From Synechococcus sp. MED850 (GTDB lineage: Bacteria > Cyanobacteriota > Cyanobacteriia > PCC-6307 > Cyanobiaceae), in assembly GCA_002700765.1 (NCBI GenBank), contig PAEP01000033.1, positions 1 through 6,300 on the forward strand: 6,300 bases of DNA. The letters run 5' to 3'. Each line of letters starts with the position of its first letter. The first letter of the stretch is position 1. Under the pieces are notes generated by a model. That model worked only from the letters and a program-made list of their open reading frames with translations, was not told the DNA's origin and searched no databases. Position numbers and translations under genes: made by a program. Positions 5,914 to 6,300 of this stretch are shown piece by piece.

Positions 5914-6300
5914 TCAGGGTTGATCAGGGCACACAACATCGTTAATAGCAAGAGGGTTAGTTAAATTCTGTGAGATCTCAATTTTTCCTGTATCGAGACT
6001 GACGCAGCCCCCAAGAAAGCCCTTGCCTGCTAACGCTCCTTTTGTGCCAACAAGCATTCTCAGTCTCGGTTCACTGGCTGGAGTGAGAACGGAGCCATCA
6101 GTGTCTAGCACCTCTGCTGTTTGAAAGCCAAACAACATGCCTGCTGGGGTTTCGTCGTATGTAAAGTTTTCAGAGTTGGCATTGGCGACTTCGATTGCTG
6201 CGGTGGCAGCAGCTTCTGCATCTGCTTGGCGCAAGTTGGCTTGGTAATCAGCGTATGAGGCTTTAAGAACAGTGCTGATCTGTTGCTTGCCTTCTGTCGC
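5914..6300 (-). CDS. Type IV pilin, C-terminal part; 5' end outside window
   Basis: 128 residues are visible, ending in TGA at 5914-5916. The frame is open to the window edge, and the TTG at 6234 is an internal Leu codon, not a start. The first visible residues (ATEGKQQISTVLKASYADYQ) match the part of a pilin just after the hydrophobic half of the N-terminal helix, so cleavage site and membrane segment lie just beyond base 6300. A beta-rich domain follows, with two cysteines bracketing the end (GGCVSLDTGKI to VVCPDQP, 24 residues between them), the D-region disulfide typical of major pilins. By its first place in the visible cluster and the strong hairpin after it, it may be the major (PilA-type) pilin, but that is inference. 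Ala-rich residues about 26-40 of the fragment extend the helix. Confidence 0.83.
   Translation of the reverse strand, partial: ATEGKQQISTVLKASYADYQANLRQADAEAAATAAIEVANANSENFTYDETPAGMLFGFQTAEVLDTDGSVLTPASEPRLRMLVGTKGALAGKGFLGGCVSLDTGKIEISQNLTNPLAINDVVCPDQP
6182..6197. repeat. 16-bp direct repeat, copy 2
   Basis: Identical to 5632-5647. Here it codes for IEVAN in the Ala-rich helix of the truncated pilin, in a different frame from copy 1. Chance is possible. Confidence 0.5.

Noticed and set aside
5914..6234. TTG at 6234 as start of a 106-residue protein
   Set aside because: The frame stays open to the window edge and the upstream residues continue a pilin helix, so this is a truncated gene, not a short one.
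1..6300. tRNA, rRNA, CRISPR array, insertion sequence or HIP1 palindrome
   Set aside because: No cloverleaf, regularly spaced repeat, transposase frame, terminal inverted repeat or GCGATCGC was seen on reading; the nearest to HIP1 is ACGATCGC around 2883.

Overview
The window looks like a marine picocyanobacterium (marine Synechococcus or a low-light Prochlorococcus). The basis is the distinctly cyanobacterial C-terminus of the elongation factor at the left edge, the roughly 45-55% G+C composition, weak or absent Shine-Dalgarno sequences, and the absence by eye of the HIP1 palindrome common in many freshwater cyanobacteria. The species cannot be fixed from this sequence alone.

Layout. Positions 1-522 (+) are the 3' end of lepA (elongation factor 4). 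Everything else is one minus-strand block of six genes, convergent with lepA across a 25-bp gap. In transcription order (right to left) these are: a truncated pilin running off the right edge (5914->6300); a second small pilin (5278-5817); a large PilX-like minor pilin (3529-5277); a PilV/GspI-like minor pilin (2938-3435); a FimT/FimU/GspH-like minor pilin (2255-2941); and a PilW-like minor pilin carrying a C-terminal von Willebrand A domain (548-2158). The five genes with complete N-termini all start with a short hydrophilic, basic leader, a prepilin-peptidase-like site and a hydrophobic helix. Spacing is tight (one 0-bp junction, one 4-bp ATGA overlap) apart from three gaps of 93-96 bp, at 2159-2254, 3436-3528 and 5818-5913. 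Two of the gaps hold inverted repeats, and the end of the gene before the third forms alternative hairpins.

How the genes work together (inference). The right-hand pair looks like the main and a second small pilin. The four left-hand genes look like a complete set of tip-initiating minor pilins (H, I, J and K-type), with the adhesive vWA module usually supplied by a separate PilY1 fused directly onto the J/PilW-type subunit. This would be a compact type IV pilus tip complex for adhesion, DNA uptake, aggregation or buoyancy. The motor, platform and prepilin peptidase genes are not in the window.

The main item of interest is the PilW-vWA fusion with an intact metal-ion-dependent adhesion site and a cysteine-bracketed aromatic loop beside it. 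Secondary points are an Ala at the -1 cleavage position of one pilin, a shifted Glu in the vWA pilin, a strong 12-bp hairpin between the two small pilin genes, and even cysteine counts throughout the cluster.
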